Below are positions 16,376 through 24,426 of a DNA stretch of 64,000 nt, piece after piece. The notes under the pieces are model-generated. The model was given only the letters and a program-made list of their open reading frames with translations. It made no database searches and was not told the DNA's origin. The position numbers and the translations under genes were made by a program. Position 1 is the stretch's first letter. The number at the start of each line of letters is the position of its first letter. The stretch lies in the NCBI GenBank assembly GCA_016713325.1, contig JADJPJ010000083.1, positions 14,358 to 78,357 on the forward strand, written 5' to 3'. This DNA is from Candidatus Flexifilum affinis (lineage in GTDB: Bacteria; Chloroflexota; Anaerolineae; Aggregatilineales; Phototrophicaceae).

Positions 16376-16933
16376 TTAGCCCTCCTCCGACGGGGCCGAC
16401 GTCGTCGTTTGAACGGGCTCCAGCCGAATCGGCATGGGCACGGGCACCAGCGTGGCCGTCAGCTTTGAAGACACTTTGACATCCCGGTTCAGCTTGCGTT
16501 CAAAACGGACGTTGGACGTGTCGGCGAACAGAGTGAAGCGCCGGTCGCCGCTCTCCGTCGTGTTTTCGACGATCTTGATGTCCATCGCCACTTCGACGAC
16601 CGCCTGCGAAAACTGGTAGAAAGTCGGTCTCACACCCAGATTCAGCAGCGAGACCTCCTGCGGTTCGGCGGTGGAGTACGTCACGGTGCCGTCCGCGCCG
16701 ATCGTCTCGGTGACGGCCGGGATCACCTCCACCCTGGTATTGGCAAGCTCGACCACCATCGCCGCAGATGCCCGGTCAAGGCTGGCCTGTGCATCCGCGA
16801 TGCCCTCGGCGAGCATTCGCACCAGATCCCCGAAGGATGCCGAGGGCGTCTCGCGCACCGGCGTTTCGGGCGTCACAATCGGCTTCCGAAACGCCTGCAT
16901 TGCCGGTTGATTGATCTTTCCGGGCAGTGTCAT
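16376..16933 (-). CDS. Hypothetical beta-rich protein, paralogue A of the unknown operon
   Basis: A 185-residue protein when started at ATG 16933, which has GGTGGGG upstream; a longer reading to 16981 lies inside the preceding gene. The helix LVRMLAEGIADAQASLDRAS is followed by strands, and VSLLNLGVRPTFYQFSQAVV with EVAMDIK is nearly the same as VSLLQIGLLPTFYQFSEATI with EVTMDIK in the next protein, so the two are paralogues. The tail carries LTATLVPVPMPIRLEPV, matching the tail VTKMVPVPPPPRIAPEL of the paralogue. The layout (helix, linker, P-T-F strand with I/V-x-V-x-M-D-I-K) loosely recalls DUF2589 proteins; that is a weak visual match. Start and upstream stop are 13 bases apart. Confidence 0.65.
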   Translation of the reverse strand: MTLPGKINQPAMQAFRKPIVTPETPVRETPSASFGDLVRMLAEGIADAQASLDRASAAMVVELANTRVEVIPAVTETIGADGTVTYSTAEPQEVSLLNLGVRPTFYQFSQAVVEVAMDIKIVENTTESGDRRFTLFADTSNVRFERKLNRDVKVSSKLTATLVPVPMPIRLEPVQTTTSAPSEEG

Positions 16934-16946
16934 GTCAGTCCCCACC

Positions 16947-17468
16947 TTAACTGGTGGGCGCAGGACGGTTGTCCACCACAATCAGTTCCGGCGCGATGCG
17001 CGGCGGTGGCGGCACCGGGACCATCTTCGTCACCAGTCGGCTCGTGCCATGCACTTCCTTGCCGAATTTCCGGTTATGAGACACGTCGATGTTCACCGAC
17101 GCGCTCCAGCACGCGAACCCGGCCTTGGCCTGCACCCCGACCTTGACGTTGGTCTCCGTGGACGTCGTAGTCTTGATGTCCATGGTGACTTCGATGGTTG
17201 CCTCCGAGAACTGATAGAACGTCGGCAGCAGACCGATCTGAAGCAGCGACACGTCGCCCGGCGGGGCGCTCGTGAAGCTGACCGAGCCGTCTTCGGCGAT
17301 CGTCTGGGTGACGGCCATCACCAGAGGTATCGTCGTTTCCGCAAGCAGCTGGGCCGTCTCGACAGAGTTTTGGTCCAGGGCGCGCTGCGCATCGGCAATA
17401 CCAAGAGCCAGTTTCGTCACCATGTCAGGAAGCGGTACATTCAGTAGTTCTTGTCCAACGCTGGCCAC
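16947..17468 (-). CDS. Hypothetical beta-rich protein, paralogue B of the unknown operon
   Basis: A 173-residue protein starting MASVGQELLNVPLPDMVTKL. A helix (ALGIADAQRALDQNSVETAQ) precedes strands with VSLLQIGLLPTFYQFSEATI and EVTMDIKTTTSTETNVKVGV, then a section with FACWSASVNIDVSHNRKFGK and a proline-rich end. It is the paralogue of the gene at 16376-16933, differing mainly in the middle strand pair. The V-P-L-P-x-M-V start, the D-A-Q helix and the late W-S-A-S-V-N strand are reminiscent of the DUF2589 family, whose function is unknown. No export signal is visible. AAGGAGTC lies before the start. Confidence 0.65.
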   Translation of the reverse strand: MASVGQELLNVPLPDMVTKLALGIADAQRALDQNSVETAQLLAETTIPLVMAVTQTIAEDGSVSFTSAPPGDVSLLQIGLLPTFYQFSEATIEVTMDIKTTTSTETNVKVGVQAKAGFACWSASVNIDVSHNRKFGKEVHGTSRLVTKMVPVPPPPRIAPELIVVDNRPAPTS

Positions 17469-17529
17469 AGCAGACTCCTTGCAGACAGGTACCTATGACT
17501 CGAATACAGAGAATATTCAGGAGGTTGGG

Positions 17530-17844
17530 TTATTTTTCCGTGTTTTCCCGGTGATGACCGTTCAGACCGACCATTGCGAGGAATTGGTTGAAGCGCTCAG
17601 TCTGAATCGTGACCGGGCCGATGTGGAGGATATCCGGGTGTCTTCGCAGCGCGAAAAAGCCCGATACCGAGATCAATGCCAGGAGTCCGAAGCGATCGGG
17701 GATTTGCAGGACCACCTGGCCCTTGACGGAGGAGACCAACGCAGTGGGCGATTCCGTCCGTCCGATCACCAGGTACAGGCCCCGGTCCGGCACAGACACT
17801 CTGATTTTCGCCCCGAACACATCCGCAATCGATACGCCGCTCAT
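17530..17844 (-). CDS. Hypothetical protein, first gene of the unknown operon
   Basis: A 104-residue protein starting MSGVSIADVFGAKIRVSVPD. It has strands (LYLVIGRTESPTALVSSVKG, QVVLQIPDRFGLLALISVSG) and ends basic. The frame can be extended to a GTG at 17946, but that would overlap the divergent metal-transporter gene starting at 17939, so ATG 17844 is preferred; there is no strong ribosome-binding site at either start. It is 61 bases upstream of paralogue B and on the same strand. No family is recognised; the position suggests that it belongs with the four downstream genes. Confidence 0.5.
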   Translation of the reverse strand: MSGVSIADVFGAKIRVSVPDRGLYLVIGRTESPTALVSSVKGQVVLQIPDRFGLLALISVSGFFALRRHPDILHIGPVTIQTERFNQFLAMVGLNGHHRENTEK

Positions 17845-17938
17845 CGTTTTCTGCTGCTTGATTTGATGAAACAGATTGTCAAAACCCCCTGAACGCGCAT
17901 ACCATGAGTCTGCAGAACGATAAATAGTCGGGATTCGG

Positions 17939-19321
17939 ATGACCACTCGCGAAAAATACGCCCAGGTGCGAACGGTGCTTCAGCTCACGCTCGTTCTCAA
18001 CGCCGCCGTGGCGATCGGCAAGATCTTCACCGGCCTGGCGACGGGGGCGATCGCCATCAGCGCCGACGGCATCCACTCGCTGATCGACGGCGCGTCCAAC
18101 GTGCTGGCGCTGATCGCCAACCGGGTGGCCGCACAGCCGCCGGACGCCGACCACCCCTATGGCCATCGCCGTTTCGAGACGGTCGCCGCGCTGGTGCTTG
18201 GCCTGCTGCTTTTGCTCACCGCCTGGGAGATCATCACCGGCGCGATCGATCGGCTGCTGGGCGGGGAAGCCCCGACGCTGACGCCGGCGGCCTTTGCCGT
18301 CATGCTGGCGACGCTGGTCATAAACCTCTTTGTCAGCCGCTACGAACGGCGCAAGGGTCAGGAACTGAACTCCGAGCTCCTGCTGGCCGATGCCGCCAAT
18401 ACCGGCGCGGATGTCTGGGTGACTGCCTCGGTGCTGGTCAGCATGGTCCTGGTGACGGCCGGCGTGGGCTGGGCCGATGCCGCCGGGGCCATCGTGGTCG
18501 TCATCCTGATCGGGCGCGCGGCGCTGGAAGTCATCCGCCGCTCGGGCGGAGTACTGGTCGATACCGCGCCGTATACGCCCGATGAACTGACTGAGATCGT
18601 GCGGCAGGTTCCGGCAGTGGATAAGGTCGTCCGCGCCCGCAGCCGGGGCAGCGCCGGCGCCGCGACCATCGACGTCGACCTCGAAGTCGCGCCGGCCATG
18701 ACCGCCGAGCATACCGCAGCTATCGCCGACGCCGTGCGCGGCGCGCTGGAAGAAACGCTGGGGCGAGTGGAGGAGGTGGAAGTTCACTTCGTGCCGGCGC
18801 CGAGTGATGAAGGCGACCCGAACTACCCGCTGATCGTGCGCGCGCAGGCCGACGCGCTGGGACTGGCCACTCACGAAGTGCAGGTCACGCTGGAGGAAAA
18901 TGTCCGCGCGTTGGCCATGCACGTCGAGGTGCCGCCCGGCCAGACGCTCAGCGAGGCCCATGCTCGCGTCACGACTCTGGAGGAAAAACTGCGCGCCGCC
19001 CTACCGGAGATCGACCGCATCGTCACGCACATCGAACCGGCGGAGACCGGCGAGATCAACGGCAGTCTGGCGGTGGGGGCGACTCGCGTCGAAGCTGAGG
19101 CGCGGACGCTGCTGAAAGATCGTTACCCGGCCCTGGCCTGGCACGATTTCCGCGTCGTGCCCCTCGATTCCGGCTATGCGCTGACGCTGCACGTCACCAT
19201 GCCCGGCAACCTGACGCTGGAGCGCGCGCACGCTATGGCCGAAGGCGCGGAGCTGATGCTGCGCTCCGAACTGCCCCGGCTGGCCCGCGTGACCATCCAC
19301 ACCGAGCCGCCGGACGGGTAA
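17939..19321 (+). CDS. Cation diffusion facilitator transporter with three C-terminal cytoplasmic domains
   Basis: A 460-residue CDF protein that would export a divalent metal by proton antiport. The transmembrane part covers about residues 12-200 with six helices. The metal site on helix 2 reads H46-S-L-I-D50 (in SADGIHSLID) and on helix 5 N154-T-G-A-D158 (in DAANTGADVW), whereas E. coli YiiP has D-x-x-x-D and H-x-x-x-D. DHPYGHRRFE at 71-80 is the usual conserved loop. The cytoplasmic tail is more than twice the usual length: about 260 residues that read as three successive ferredoxin-like dimerisation domains, each ending in a strand such as VEVHFVP, IVTHIEP and VTIHTEP. The ligand changes and triple tail suggest an unusual metal or regulation. 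The ATG is divergent from the unknown operon. Confidence 0.88.
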   Translation: MTTREKYAQVRTVLQLTLVLNAAVAIGKIFTGLATGAIAISADGIHSLIDGASNVLALIANRVAAQPPDADHPYGHRRFETVAALVLGLLLLLTAWEIITGAIDRLLGGEAPTLTPAAFAVMLATLVINLFVSRYERRKGQELNSELLLADAANTGADVWVTASVLVSMVLVTAGVGWADAAGAIVVVILIGRAALEVIRRSGGVLVDTAPYTPDELTEIVRQVPAVDKVVRARSRGSAGAATIDVDLEVAPAMTAEHTAAIADAVRGALEETLGRVEEVEVHFVPAPSDEGDPNYPLIVRAQADALGLATHEVQVTLEENVRALAMHVEVPPGQTLSEAHARVTTLEEKLRAALPEIDRIVTHIEPAETGEINGSLAVGATRVEAEARTLLKDRYPALAWHDFRVVPLDSGYALTLHVTMPGNLTLERAHAMAEGAELMLRSELPRLARVTIHTEPPDG

Positions 19322-19327
19322 TTCGCC

Positions 19328-20224
19328 TCACTCCCGGCGCCAGCGCACCACGCCGCGATCGTCCGCCGGGTCGTCCGACCACAGGCCACCGCGCGCCGGC
19401 AGCGGCCCACGATTCGGCATGGCCAGCTCGACGAACGGCTCATGCTCCAGGAAGCCGAGCAGCCGCGCCAGCCGGTACGACGGTTCGTTGGTGTCGTCGG
19501 TGTCCCACACCGGCAGCAGACCCCGGTTCAGCGTCTCCTCGATGAAGGCGCCGCTGGCCAGGGTGGCATAGCCCTTGCGCTGGTGGGACGGCGCCGTGTC
19601 GATGCTGATGATGGCATCGCGCGGGCTGGTGCTGATGGCGAAGCAGGCGCTGGCGAAGACGTCGCCGACCATCAGGACCACGCCATAACCGTGTTTTTCG
19701 AAGTTGTCGTAGCCCTTCCAGAACATGTCGATGAACGGGATCACGAAGATCGCCTTGTCCTGGTCCAGCTTCTCGGCCAGCGGCCGATCCAGCGGCAGCA
19801 CGCGGATCTCCGGATGGTTCATCTCCGCCAGCCGGTGCCGCCAGTCGAACTGCCTCGTGCCGGGTACCCAGCGGAAGTTCATCCGGTTGATGACCTCCAG
19901 CGGCAGGTCTTGCAGCAGCGCCTGCTTCCAGGCGGCGTTGATCGGCGCGAAGCCGTAGAACGCGCTGAACACGCCGGCTTCCGGCGGGCACTCAGCCACG
20001 AACTGGCGCAGATCCGGCGCGGCGGCCGGGTCGCCGGCCAGGTAGAACTCGTAGCTGCGGCACATCAGCGCGGCGCGCGGCTGGTCGGCGTCATCAACGA
20101 AGATCGTGGCCGGCTGCCAGCCGAGGAAGACCGACTCATAGCAGGCTTCGTCAAAATGAGCCTGGGCAAAGAGGGGACGAACGCGTTCGTACAGGGCGAA
20201 CGGGAGCTGATCGACATGACTCAT
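19328..20224 (-). CDS. GNAT acetyltransferase (zwittermicin/streptothricin-type GNAT fold)
   Basis: A 298-residue protein. The N-terminal about 130 residues form a first GNAT-like half (FALYERVRPLFAQAHFDEAC, ATIFVDDADQPRAALM). The C-terminal half has the catalytic fold: FASACFAISTSPRDAIISID, then TAPSHQRKGYATLASGAFIE with the Q-R-K-G-Y-A acetyl-CoA loop, and the last helix ending YRLARLLGFLEHEP. Such two-part GNATs belong to Pfam GNAT_acetyltran-type proteins. Substrate unknown. The start overlaps by four bases the stop of the next gene upstream (20221-20985), also a GNAT, so the two are coupled. The stop is seven bases from that of the convergent CDF gene. Confidence 0.8.
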   Translation of the reverse strand: MSHVDQLPFALYERVRPLFAQAHFDEACYESVFLGWQPATIFVDDADQPRAALMCRSYEFYLAGDPAAAPDLRQFVAECPPEAGVFSAFYGFAPINAAWKQALLQDLPLEVINRMNFRWVPGTRQFDWRHRLAEMNHPEIRVLPLDRPLAEKLDQDKAIFVIPFIDMFWKGYDNFEKHGYGVVLMVGDVFASACFAISTSPRDAIISIDTAPSHQRKGYATLASGAFIEETLNRGLLPVWDTDDTNEPSYRLARLLGFLEHEPFVELAMPNRGPLPARGGLWSDDPADDRGVVRWRRE

Positions 20225-20985
20225 GAAGGGTCCTTTTGCAAATAACGGTATCCATATAAGCGGGTGAACCCGAAGCGGTCATAAAGGCGCAGCGCGACGG
20301 CGTTGTTCTCCATGACCTGCAGGTAGGCCCGCAGCGCCCCATGATTCTGCCCCCAGGCGAACAGCGCCGCCAGGGCCGCAGTGGCATGCCCCTGACCGCG
20401 CGCCGCCGGGTCGGTGATGACGCTGAACACGCCCATCCAGCCGCGCTCGACCACCGCCGCCGCCACCCCCACCACACGGTCGTCGGCCCAGATGCGCACG
20501 CAGGCCGTCGGCGTGAGGATTTTCGCGTAAATCGCCCCGTAGGAGTCGGACTGCTCGGGCGTGAAGGCATGCAGACGGCCGTTATCGGCGATCCACTCCG
20601 GGGTGATGTGATCGCAGAGTTCGATGCTCCCCTTGTGCGGCGGCAGCCCCTCGGGGATCGCCAGCGATTCCGTGACCGACACCTGGGTCGGTGCGTCGAG
20701 GGTGTATCCACGCGCCTCCAGCCGTTTGGCCAGCGCCTCGTCAACCAGCGGCGTCAGCCGGAAGACCGCCCGCCCCTTGGTCGCCCAATAGTGGCGCTCG
20801 CAGAAATCGATCTTCTCGTCCAGCGGCAGGGTGGAGGGCTGAAAGAACCATACTGAATTGGCGCGCCGGGGGTAGCCGCTGGCGAAGCGCAGAATCCAGC
20901 CGTCATACAGAAGCGACGCCGGCGCGGGCAGCGCGTTGGCCGCCCGCTCTTCAAGCGCATAGATGAGCGAGAGATCATCAGTCAT
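20221..20985 (-). CDS. GNAT-family N-acetyltransferase
   Basis: A 254-residue protein starting MTDDLSLIYALEERAANALP. ATG 20985 is chosen because GAGG lies six bases upstream; the frame is open further up to 21048 but without family pattern. The protein has two parts: an N-terminal half with SLLYDGWILRFASGYPRRAN SV-type strands seen in a group of two-domain GNATs, and a C-terminal GNAT core with VVGVAAAVVERGWMGVFSVI, then TDPAARGQGHATAALAALFA (R-G-Q-G-H-A loop) and ENNAVALRLYDRFGFTRLYG. Substrate unknown. It is coupled to the downstream GNAT gene, so both may modify the same type of compound. Confidence 0.85.
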   Translation of the reverse strand: MTDDLSLIYALEERAANALPAPASLLYDGWILRFASGYPRRANSVWFFQPSTLPLDEKIDFCERHYWATKGRAVFRLTPLVDEALAKRLEARGYTLDAPTQVSVTESLAIPEGLPPHKGSIELCDHITPEWIADNGRLHAFTPEQSDSYGAIYAKILTPTACVRIWADDRVVGVAAAVVERGWMGVFSVITDPAARGQGHATAALAALFAWGQNHGALRAYLQVMENNAVALRLYDRFGFTRLYGYRYLQKDPS

Positions 20986-21034
20986 GGGTTGCCTCGGCGC
21001 TCCGCGCCCATCATGTTCCATACCCAGATCATGT

Positions 21035-21058
21035 GTAGGGACGCGCAACGGCGCGTCC
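21035..21058. repeat. Palindromic repeat unit
   Basis: Identical over 24 bases to 471-494: GTAGGG plus arms ACGCG and CGCGT around CAACGG. It lies in the 215-base gap before the stop of the methionine-pathway gene, which otherwise holds only GC-rich spacer sequence. Confidence 0.75.
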
Positions 21059-21200
21059 GCCGCAGGGTTTGGTCAAGAACAGAAGCTATCAGGTTGAGCC
21101 CCTGGGGGGGGGAGGGGGCACTGCCGAACGCCCGCTGGAGGGTGAGGGTCTCTCGGCGCTACGCCCTGATGAGACCTTCACACAACCCTGACTCTCGTTC

Positions 21201-23072
21201 TCACCGCACCGACACCGACTCCATCACCTGGGCGGCCAGATCGTAGCGCCCGAAGGCCGGGATCAGGTATGCGCCGCGCACGAAATCCTTCATCGACGCC
21301 AGCAGCTCCTGGGCGATGCGTACGCCCTCCTGAGCCGCGTGATCGCCGGCATCCTCCATTCGCTTGAGGATGTGCTGCGGAATGGTGATTCCGGGGATCT
21401 CGTTGTCGATGAAGCGGGCGTGGCGCAGGCTGTACAGCGGCATGGTGCCGAGCAGCACCGGCAGGCGCAGCGGCTCCCCGACGATCTCCTCGTAGCGCTT
21501 CAGGAAGCGCTCGATCCGCTCTGGTTCGAAGCAGGGCTGGCCCAGCGCGAAGTCGGCGCCGGCGTCAAGCTTCTTGCGCAGTACGTCGATCTCCTTGTCC
21601 AGCTCGTCTGCGCCCATGTTGAGCGCGCAGCCGACGGTGAAGCTGGTCGGCTGGCCGATCGAGTTGCCGGCCTGATCCACCCCGGCGTTCATCTTCTGCT
21701 TGACCAGCCGGATCAACCCCGAGGGCACAATGTCGTAGTTGTCCATCGCTTCGGGGTAGTCCCCGATGCGCGTCGGGTCGCCCATGGCCACGAAGATATT
21801 GCGCACGCCCAGCGCATGCGCGCCCAGCAGGTCGCCCTGCACGCGCAGCAGATTACGCCCGCGCACCGGGAAGTGCAGGACCGTCTCCGCGCCCAGGCGG
21901 GTTTGCAGCACGCTGCACGCCGCCCACGGGCTGAGCCGCATGCGGGCCGTCGGGCTGTCGGCGATGTTCAGCACGTCGGCGCCGGCCTCGCGCAGCATCT
22001 CCGCCGACTCGATCAGCCGCTCCAGGTTGTGCGAACGCGGCGGCGCCATCTCCACGCTGAACAGGAACTTGCCGTTCAGCAGTTTGTGATAGAACTCGGA
22101 GGGCATCTCCGCTGCCGCCGCGTCCTCGTCTTTCTCGTCGGCGCGGACCACAATTTTAGGCAGGTGCGGCAGCGGCCGACTCGTGTCGTCGAGCGCGATG
22201 CGCATCGCCTGGATGTGTTCCGGCGTGGTGCCGCAGCAGCCGCCGATCACGTTCACGCCGATGGCGTGGAGCATCAGCGCATTCTCGCCGAAGTACTCGG
22301 TGGTCGCCGGGTACATCATGCGCCCGCCCGCCGAATGTGGGAAGCCGGCATTCGGCATGGCCGAGAAGCGCCCGTCCGGCACGCTGTCCTTCATCTGCCG
22401 CACCACGCGCAGGATCTGCGCCGGGCCGCCGGAGCAGTTGACGCCGATCACGTCGGCGCCGGCATCGGCCAGACGCCTGGCCACCGCCCCCGGCAGATGG
22501 CCGGAGACGGTGCGGTCGTCGCGGGTGAAAGTCATCTCGCAGATCACCGGCACGCCGGCGGCGACCTCGCGCGCCGCTTCCAGGGCCAGCACCAGCTCGT
22601 CGACATTGGTAAAGGTCTCGCAGACGATGGCATCCGCGCCCGCCGCGACCAGCGCCACGATCTGCTCGGCGAAGATGGCGCGGGCATCCTCCGGCTTCAT
22701 GCGGCCGTACGGTTGAATGCCCGTGCCCAGCGGCCCGACCGATCCGCCGATGTAGACGTTTTCCCGGCCGCTCTCGCGGATGGCCTGCTTGACCAGTTCC
22801 ACGCCCGCCCGGTTGATCTCGGCGACCTTGTCCTCCAGGCCGTGGTCTTCCAGCTTGAGCCGGTTGGCGCCGAAGGTATTGGTCTCGATCAGCTCCGCGC
22901 CGGAGTCGAGATACGCCCGGTGCACGCCCTTGATCTGCTCCGGGTGCGTGATGTTGTAATGGTCGAAGCAGCCGTCGATCGGCACGCCCTGGCTGTGCAG
23001 CAGGGTGCCCATGGCGCCGTCGGCCAGGATCGGCGCGCCGGACTCAAGTCGTTGGCGTAGCGTGGCAGACAT
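21201..23072 (-). CDS. Bifunctional homocysteine S-methyltransferase / methylenetetrahydrofolate reductase
   Basis: A 623-residue fusion of the YitJ type. Residues 1 to about 300 are a zinc-dependent homocysteine methyltransferase domain, starting with LADGAMGTLLHSQG and carrying the zinc cysteines Cys213 (in GVNCSGGP), Cys279 and Cys280 (in GGCCGTTPEH). Residues about 340-623 are a methylenetetrahydrofolate reductase, FAD-binding barrel, with FSVEMAPPRS, GADVLNIADSP and DFALGQPCFEPE. Together they supply 5-methyltetrahydrofolate and can methylate homocysteine to methionine. ATG 23072 was chosen because GAGAAGGG lies eight bases upstream and the protein then begins with SATLRQRLESGAPIL. It is on the same strand as metH and separated from it by two small membrane-protein genes. 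Confidence 0.92.
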   Translation of the reverse strand: MSATLRQRLESGAPILADGAMGTLLHSQGVPIDGCFDHYNITHPEQIKGVHRAYLDSGAELIETNTFGANRLKLEDHGLEDKVAEINRAGVELVKQAIRESGRENVYIGGSVGPLGTGIQPYGRMKPEDARAIFAEQIVALVAAGADAIVCETFTNVDELVLALEAAREVAAGVPVICEMTFTRDDRTVSGHLPGAVARRLADAGADVIGVNCSGGPAQILRVVRQMKDSVPDGRFSAMPNAGFPHSAGGRMMYPATTEYFGENALMLHAIGVNVIGGCCGTTPEHIQAMRIALDDTSRPLPHLPKIVVRADEKDEDAAAAEMPSEFYHKLLNGKFLFSVEMAPPRSHNLERLIESAEMLREAGADVLNIADSPTARMRLSPWAACSVLQTRLGAETVLHFPVRGRNLLRVQGDLLGAHALGVRNIFVAMGDPTRIGDYPEAMDNYDIVPSGLIRLVKQKMNAGVDQAGNSIGQPTSFTVGCALNMGADELDKEIDVLRKKLDAGADFALGQPCFEPERIERFLKRYEEIVGEPLRLPVLLGTMPLYSLRHARFIDNEIPGITIPQHILKRMEDAGDHAAQEGVRIAQELLASMKDFVRGAYLIPAFGRYDLAAQVMESVSVR

Positions 23073-23286
23073 TCGAGATCCCTTCTCAATCATACGCGGG
23101 CATTGCTTGTCCAACTGCACTCCCATGTTTCGAACTGTTTCTTCGCCTGCCCAGGCGCTGGGGTGGTGACAGGATCGTGCCGAATCCTGGACCTCCGCAT
23201 TCGGTTCCCCCTCGCCTCGCTTGCTAAAGCGGTCTTGCTCACATGCTTACGTGGGGATCAGGGGTGAGGTGTATGTTTTCGCTTCG

Positions 23287-23688
23287 TCACCAATCCGGGC
23301 AGGTGCGGGTGAACACGATCCGTGTGCCGTTCCGCTGCGGATCGGCCACCAGTTGGAACGGTGGCGGGCTGTAGTCGGCACTGAAATTCCCGCTCACCAC
23401 CGCCGCCCGCGTCAGCTCGGCCGCCCGCTGGCGATACCACGCCTCGATCGTCTCCGGGCGGTCCGTCGTGAAGAAGATCCGCTGCTGCGTCGAGAGGAAC
23501 TGCGATGTCTCCGACACCAGTTCCGCCTCCGGGTACAGCCAGTCGTCGCGCCAGAAGTCCGCCGTGCACTGCGTGTAAAAGAACGTCACACCGCCGACCA
23601 CCAGCAGCACTGAGGCCAGCAGCACCACCGTGAAGCCGGAGAACAGGCCTCGCGACGGTCGGGTATCCTGGCCCTCGTAAACGCCCAT
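23287..23688 (-). CDS. Small membrane-anchored protein, paralogue pair member 1
   Basis: A 133-residue protein with one predicted transmembrane helix (VVLLASVLLVVGGVTFFYTQ, about residues 21-40) and an extracytoplasmic domain of about 90 residues. The ATG at 23688 has GGAGGGATCATA upstream. The outer domain shows YPEAELVSE, IFFTTDRPETIEAWYRQRAA, and a closing strand TRIVFTRTC. The next gene (23707-24111) encodes a protein of the same layout, so the pair arose by duplication. The pattern, a T-x-D-x-P-x-x-(I/V)-x-x-W-Y-x-x-(Q/R) segment, is common in small Chloroflexota proteins I have no name for. Function unknown. Confidence 0.7.
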   Translation of the reverse strand: MGVYEGQDTRPSRGLFSGFTVVLLASVLLVVGGVTFFYTQCTADFWRDDWLYPEAELVSETSQFLSTQQRIFFTTDRPETIEAWYRQRAAELTRAAVVSGNFSADYSPPPFQLVADPQRNGTRIVFTRTCPDW

Positions 23689-23706
23689 TATGATCCCTCC
23701 GCCCGG

Positions 23707-24111
23707 TCAGTTGGCGCAGGTGCCGAACAGAATGACGAGGCTGCCCACCCCGTCATCCGCCTGCGACACGCTCACGCTGCTCTGGGCGATGTTGTACAGG
23801 AACGGCCGCGTCCGCGCCCACTCGCGCAGCAGCGAACCGGTCTGCACGGCGTACCATGACCGCACGTCGTCCGGTGGATCGGCTGTGTACAGCGTGATCA
23901 CGGTGTTGCCCATGCCCAGCTCGGTCATGAAGTTATGCGTCCGAATGCGCACTTCTGCGTCGGGATAGATCGGCAGGCGCTGGTTCAGGTAGTGGTAGCA
24001 CACCCGATCCAGCCCGGTCAGCACGCCGCCGACGGTCAGCAGGATCACTGCGGTCAGAATAAAGAAGGCGCGCACCCGATACCCGGCGCGTCGAGGTCGA
24101 TGCAGATCCAT
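23707..24111 (-). CDS. Small membrane-anchored protein, paralogue pair member 2
   Basis: A 134-residue protein: basic N-terminus (MDLHRPRRAGYRVR), one transmembrane helix AFFILTAVILLTVGGVLTGL, and an outer domain with IYPDAEVRIRTHNF, TLYTADPPDDVRSWYAVQTG and a final strand SLVILFGTCAN. Same layout as the gene 18 bases downstream. The shared elements are the Y-P-x-A-E-(L/V) strand, T-x-D-x-P-x-x-(I/V)-x-x-W-Y and a single late Cys. The start has only a weak ribosome-binding site. The two genes lie between bifunctional methyltransferase/MTHFR and metH on the same strand, but nothing links them to methionine biosynthesis in the sequence. Confidence 0.65.
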   Translation of the reverse strand: MDLHRPRRAGYRVRAFFILTAVILLTVGGVLTGLDRVCYHYLNQRLPIYPDAEVRIRTHNFMTELGMGNTVITLYTADPPDDVRSWYAVQTGSLLREWARTRPFLYNIAQSSVSVSQADDGVGSLVILFGTCAN

Positions 24112-24163
24112 GATGTGTCCTAGGCAACCACGCTTTCTGTTTCCCGGTCTCGCGGTCTGATGC

Positions 24164-24270
24164 GCCGCCGAGGACTAAATCGCCTCGGCTAGCGAACCGA
24201 CAGGTCCACTGAAGGGACCAAAATCGCGCTGCTTCAGGCCCTTTCGTGGCCTTTGCCTGGCTAGGGGGTG
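24164..24270 (+). repeat. Dispersed repeat, inverted relative to 34866-34985
   Basis: A core of 26 bases, GAACCGACAGGTCCACTGAA plus GGGACC (24194-24219), is found exactly in reverse complement at 34944-34969. The flanks also correspond: CGCCGCCGAGG and CGCCTCGGCTA on one side, CTTTGCCTGGCTA on the other. No gene lies here. Confidence 0.7.
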
Positions 24271-24299
24271 ATAAAGCCTGACAAAATGCGGAGGTGTCT

Positions 24300-24356
24300 G
24301 TAGGGACGCGATTTTTCGCGTCCACACTTGTCGGACAGCAAGAATGCTGTCCCTAC
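24300..24356. repeat. Two-hairpin element with terminal inverted repeats
   Basis: Starts GTAGGGAC and ends GTCCCTAC. Inside are hairpin GGACGCG/CGCGTCC and hairpin GGACAGC/GCTGTCC with an AAGAAT loop. The same layout is at 38096-38149. The rest of the 24112-24426 gap shows only repeat 24164-24270 and GC-rich spacer. Confidence 0.75.
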
Positions 24357-24426
24357 GATCTCCGCATGTGGTCTCTCACCTCCTGGCGGCACCGGAAAAC
24401 CGGGGGTGAGGGGCTCTCTAATCCCC

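Noticed and set aside
21339..23060. Plus-strand frame of 573 codons opposite the homocysteine methyltransferase/MTHFR gene
   Set aside because: Antisense shadow; the minus strand shows all family motifs.
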